NCBI GenBank assembly: GCA_902795765.1
Contig: CADBMQ010000184.1
Span: 1 to 6,137, forward strand
Reading direction: 5' to 3'
Origin: Oscillospiraceae bacterium
GTDB taxonomy: Bacteria > Bacillota > Clostridia > Oscillospirales > Acutalibacteraceae
Length of the DNA: 6,137 nt
How positions within the stretch are numbered: the first letter of the stretch is position 1; the number at the start of each line of letters is the position of its first letter. Made by a program: the position numbers and the translations under genes. Shown in pieces: positions 4,992 through 6,137 of this stretch. The notes under the pieces are model-generated. The model made no database searches, was not told where the DNA came from, and saw only the letters and a program-made list of their open reading frames with translations.

Positions 4992-6137
4992 ATGCAGATT
5001 TACAATTCGGCAACTCATACAAAACAGGAATTTGTTCCCAATGAACAGGGCAAGGTGCAGATGTACACTTGTGGCCCGACAGTTTACCACTTTGCTCATA
5101 TCGGCAATTTGCGTACCTATATAATGGAAGACGTGCTTGAAAAGTACCTCCGTTTTTCGGGCTATGATGTAAACCGTGTTATGAATATAACCGATGTTGG
5201 ACACTTATCAAGTGACGCAGATACAGGCGAAGATAAGATGCTCAAAGGTGCAAAGCGAGAGCATAAAACTGTTATGGAGATAGCAAAGTTCTATACTGAC
5301 GCATTCTTCTCCGACTGCGAAAAACTTCATATCAAGCGTCCTGATGTTGTCGAACCTGCTACTAATTGTATCGACGACTTCATCAAAATGGTAAGCGGTT
5401 TGCTTGATGGCGGTTACGCATATATCGCAGGCGGTAATGTATATTTTGACACTTCAAAGCTCGATAATTACTATGTTTTCAACAATTTTGATGCCGATGA
5501 TTTGGCAGTCGGTGTTCGTGATAGTGTTGATGTTGACGAAAGCAAACGAAACAAAACCGACTTCGTTTTGTGGTTCACAAAGTCGAAGTTTGACGATCAG
5601 GAACTCAAATGGGATAGCCCGTGGGGTGTTGGTTATCCGGGTTGGCATATCGAATGCTCATCAATCAGTATAAAAAATAACGGCGAGTACCTCGATATCC
5701 ATTGCGGTGGCATCGACAACGCATTTCCGCACCACACCAACGAGATTGCACAAAGTGAAGCATATCTCGGCCATAAGTGGTGTAACTATTGGTTTCACGT
5801 TCTTTATCTCAACACCGCAAATGGTAAAATGAGCAAGTCGAAGGGCGAGTTTTTGACAGTATCTTTGCTCGAAGAAAAAGGCTACGATCCGCTTGCATAT
5901 CGTTTCTTCTGCTTGGGCTCTCACTATCGTAAGGCACAGGAGTTCTCTTTTGAGTCGCTTGACAATGCGGCAGGTGTTTTTGAAAAACTCATCTCAAAAA
6001 TTGCGTCACTCAAAGATGAGTCGGGAGAAGTTGACGAAGAAATCGTAAAGGAATATACAGAAAGGTTTAAATCGGCACTTGATAATGACCTTAACACATC
6101 ACTTGCAATCACTACTTTGTATGACGTTTTAAAAGCG
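4992..6137 (+). CDS. cysS: Cysteine--tRNA ligase (3' truncated by window edge)
   Basis: The frame stays open for 382 codons to the right edge, so about four fifths of a usual ~460-residue protein is present. CysRS is a class I synthetase that activates cysteine with ATP and loads it on tRNA-Cys. Visible motifs: TCGPTVYHFAHIGN (26-39) with the HIGH-type signature HIGN at 36-39; the KMSKS loop at 279-283; and predicted zinc ligands C27, C222 (GWHIECSS), H247 and E251 (HHTNE), which select the cysteine thiol. MNITDVGHLSSDADTGEDKM is family-typical. The active-site segment reads HCGGIDNAFPHHTNEIAQSEA, where the E. coli-like form has HGGG and HHENE, and continues with SKGEFLTVSLLEEKGYDPLAYRFF; from memory this fits a second known CysRS lineage. 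The anticodon-binding C-terminus is outside the window. It follows cysE after 1 nt and shares its T-box control. Confidence 0.96.
   Translation, partial: MQIYNSATHTKQEFVPNEQGKVQMYTCGPTVYHFAHIGNLRTYIMEDVLEKYLRFSGYDVNRVMNITDVGHLSSDADTGEDKMLKGAKREHKTVMEIAKFYTDAFFSDCEKLHIKRPDVVEPATNCIDDFIKMVSGLLDGGYAYIAGGNVYFDTSKLDNYYVFNNFDADDLAVGVRDSVDVDESKRNKTDFVLWFTKSKFDDQELKWDSPWGVGYPGWHIECSSISIKNNGEYLDIHCGGIDNAFPHHTNEIAQSEAYLGHKWCNYWFHVLYLNTANGKMSKSKGEFLTVSLLEEKGYDPLAYRFFCLGSHYRKAQEFSFESLDNAAGVFEKLISKIASLKDESGEVDEEIVKEYTERFKSALDNDLNTSLAITTLYDVLKA

Noticed and set aside
1..6137. Search for mobile elements, CRISPR repeats, tRNA or rRNA genes, toxin-antitoxin or defence genes.
   Set aside because: Every stretch is covered by a recognised housekeeping gene or the T-box region; no long direct or inverted repeats, transposase motifs or tRNA-like folds were seen by eye.

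Overview
This 6.1 kb window is a compact, all-plus-strand block of housekeeping genes. GC looks to be in the low-to-mid 40s percent by eye, not computed. The gene set points to a Gram-positive, Clostridia-like Firmicute: a T-box riboswitch in front of cysE-cysS, a RecX with the extended Firmicute-type N-terminus, AGGAG-type ribosome binding sites and a TTG start. Serine codons favour TCG. I cannot name a genus from the sequence alone.

Left part (1-4071): prmC (5' end cut by the window), recA, recX, rimO and pgsA are packed head to tail. Gaps are 0 to 1 nt and recA/recX overlap by 1 nt, so they look like one polycistronic operon. It joins translation termination (PrmC methylates release factors), homologous recombination and DNA repair (RecA and its modulator RecX), ribosomal protein S12 modification (RimO) and the committed step of anionic phospholipid synthesis (PgsA). 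No promoter, SOS box or terminator is visible inside this block.

Middle (4072-4360): this 289-nt gap is fully occupied by regulation. A strong-looking promoter with an extended -10 starts 7 nt after the pgsA stop. It is followed by a T-box leader of about 225 nt. The leader has a Stem I with an AG bulge, a TGC (cysteine) specifier triplet, a Stem II-like hairpin, the T-box/antiterminator, and a competing 11-bp intrinsic terminator with a T tract. The antiterminator bulge reads TGGA, whose last base would pair with U73, the discriminator typical of tRNA-Cys. Two independent positions therefore point to cysteine.

Right part (4361-6137): cysE (serine O-acetyltransferase) and cysS (cysteinyl-tRNA synthetase, 3' end cut by the window) form the T-box-controlled operon. 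When uncharged tRNA-Cys accumulates, both the synthesis of the cysteine precursor O-acetylserine and the capacity to charge tRNA-Cys should rise.

I found no mobile element, CRISPR array, tRNA/rRNA gene, defence system or unknown gene. The region is well explained by known families. The findings below are modest: details of the T-box, its probable second role as terminator of the upstream operon, a possible operator in the promoter spacer, and a few gene-level oddities.
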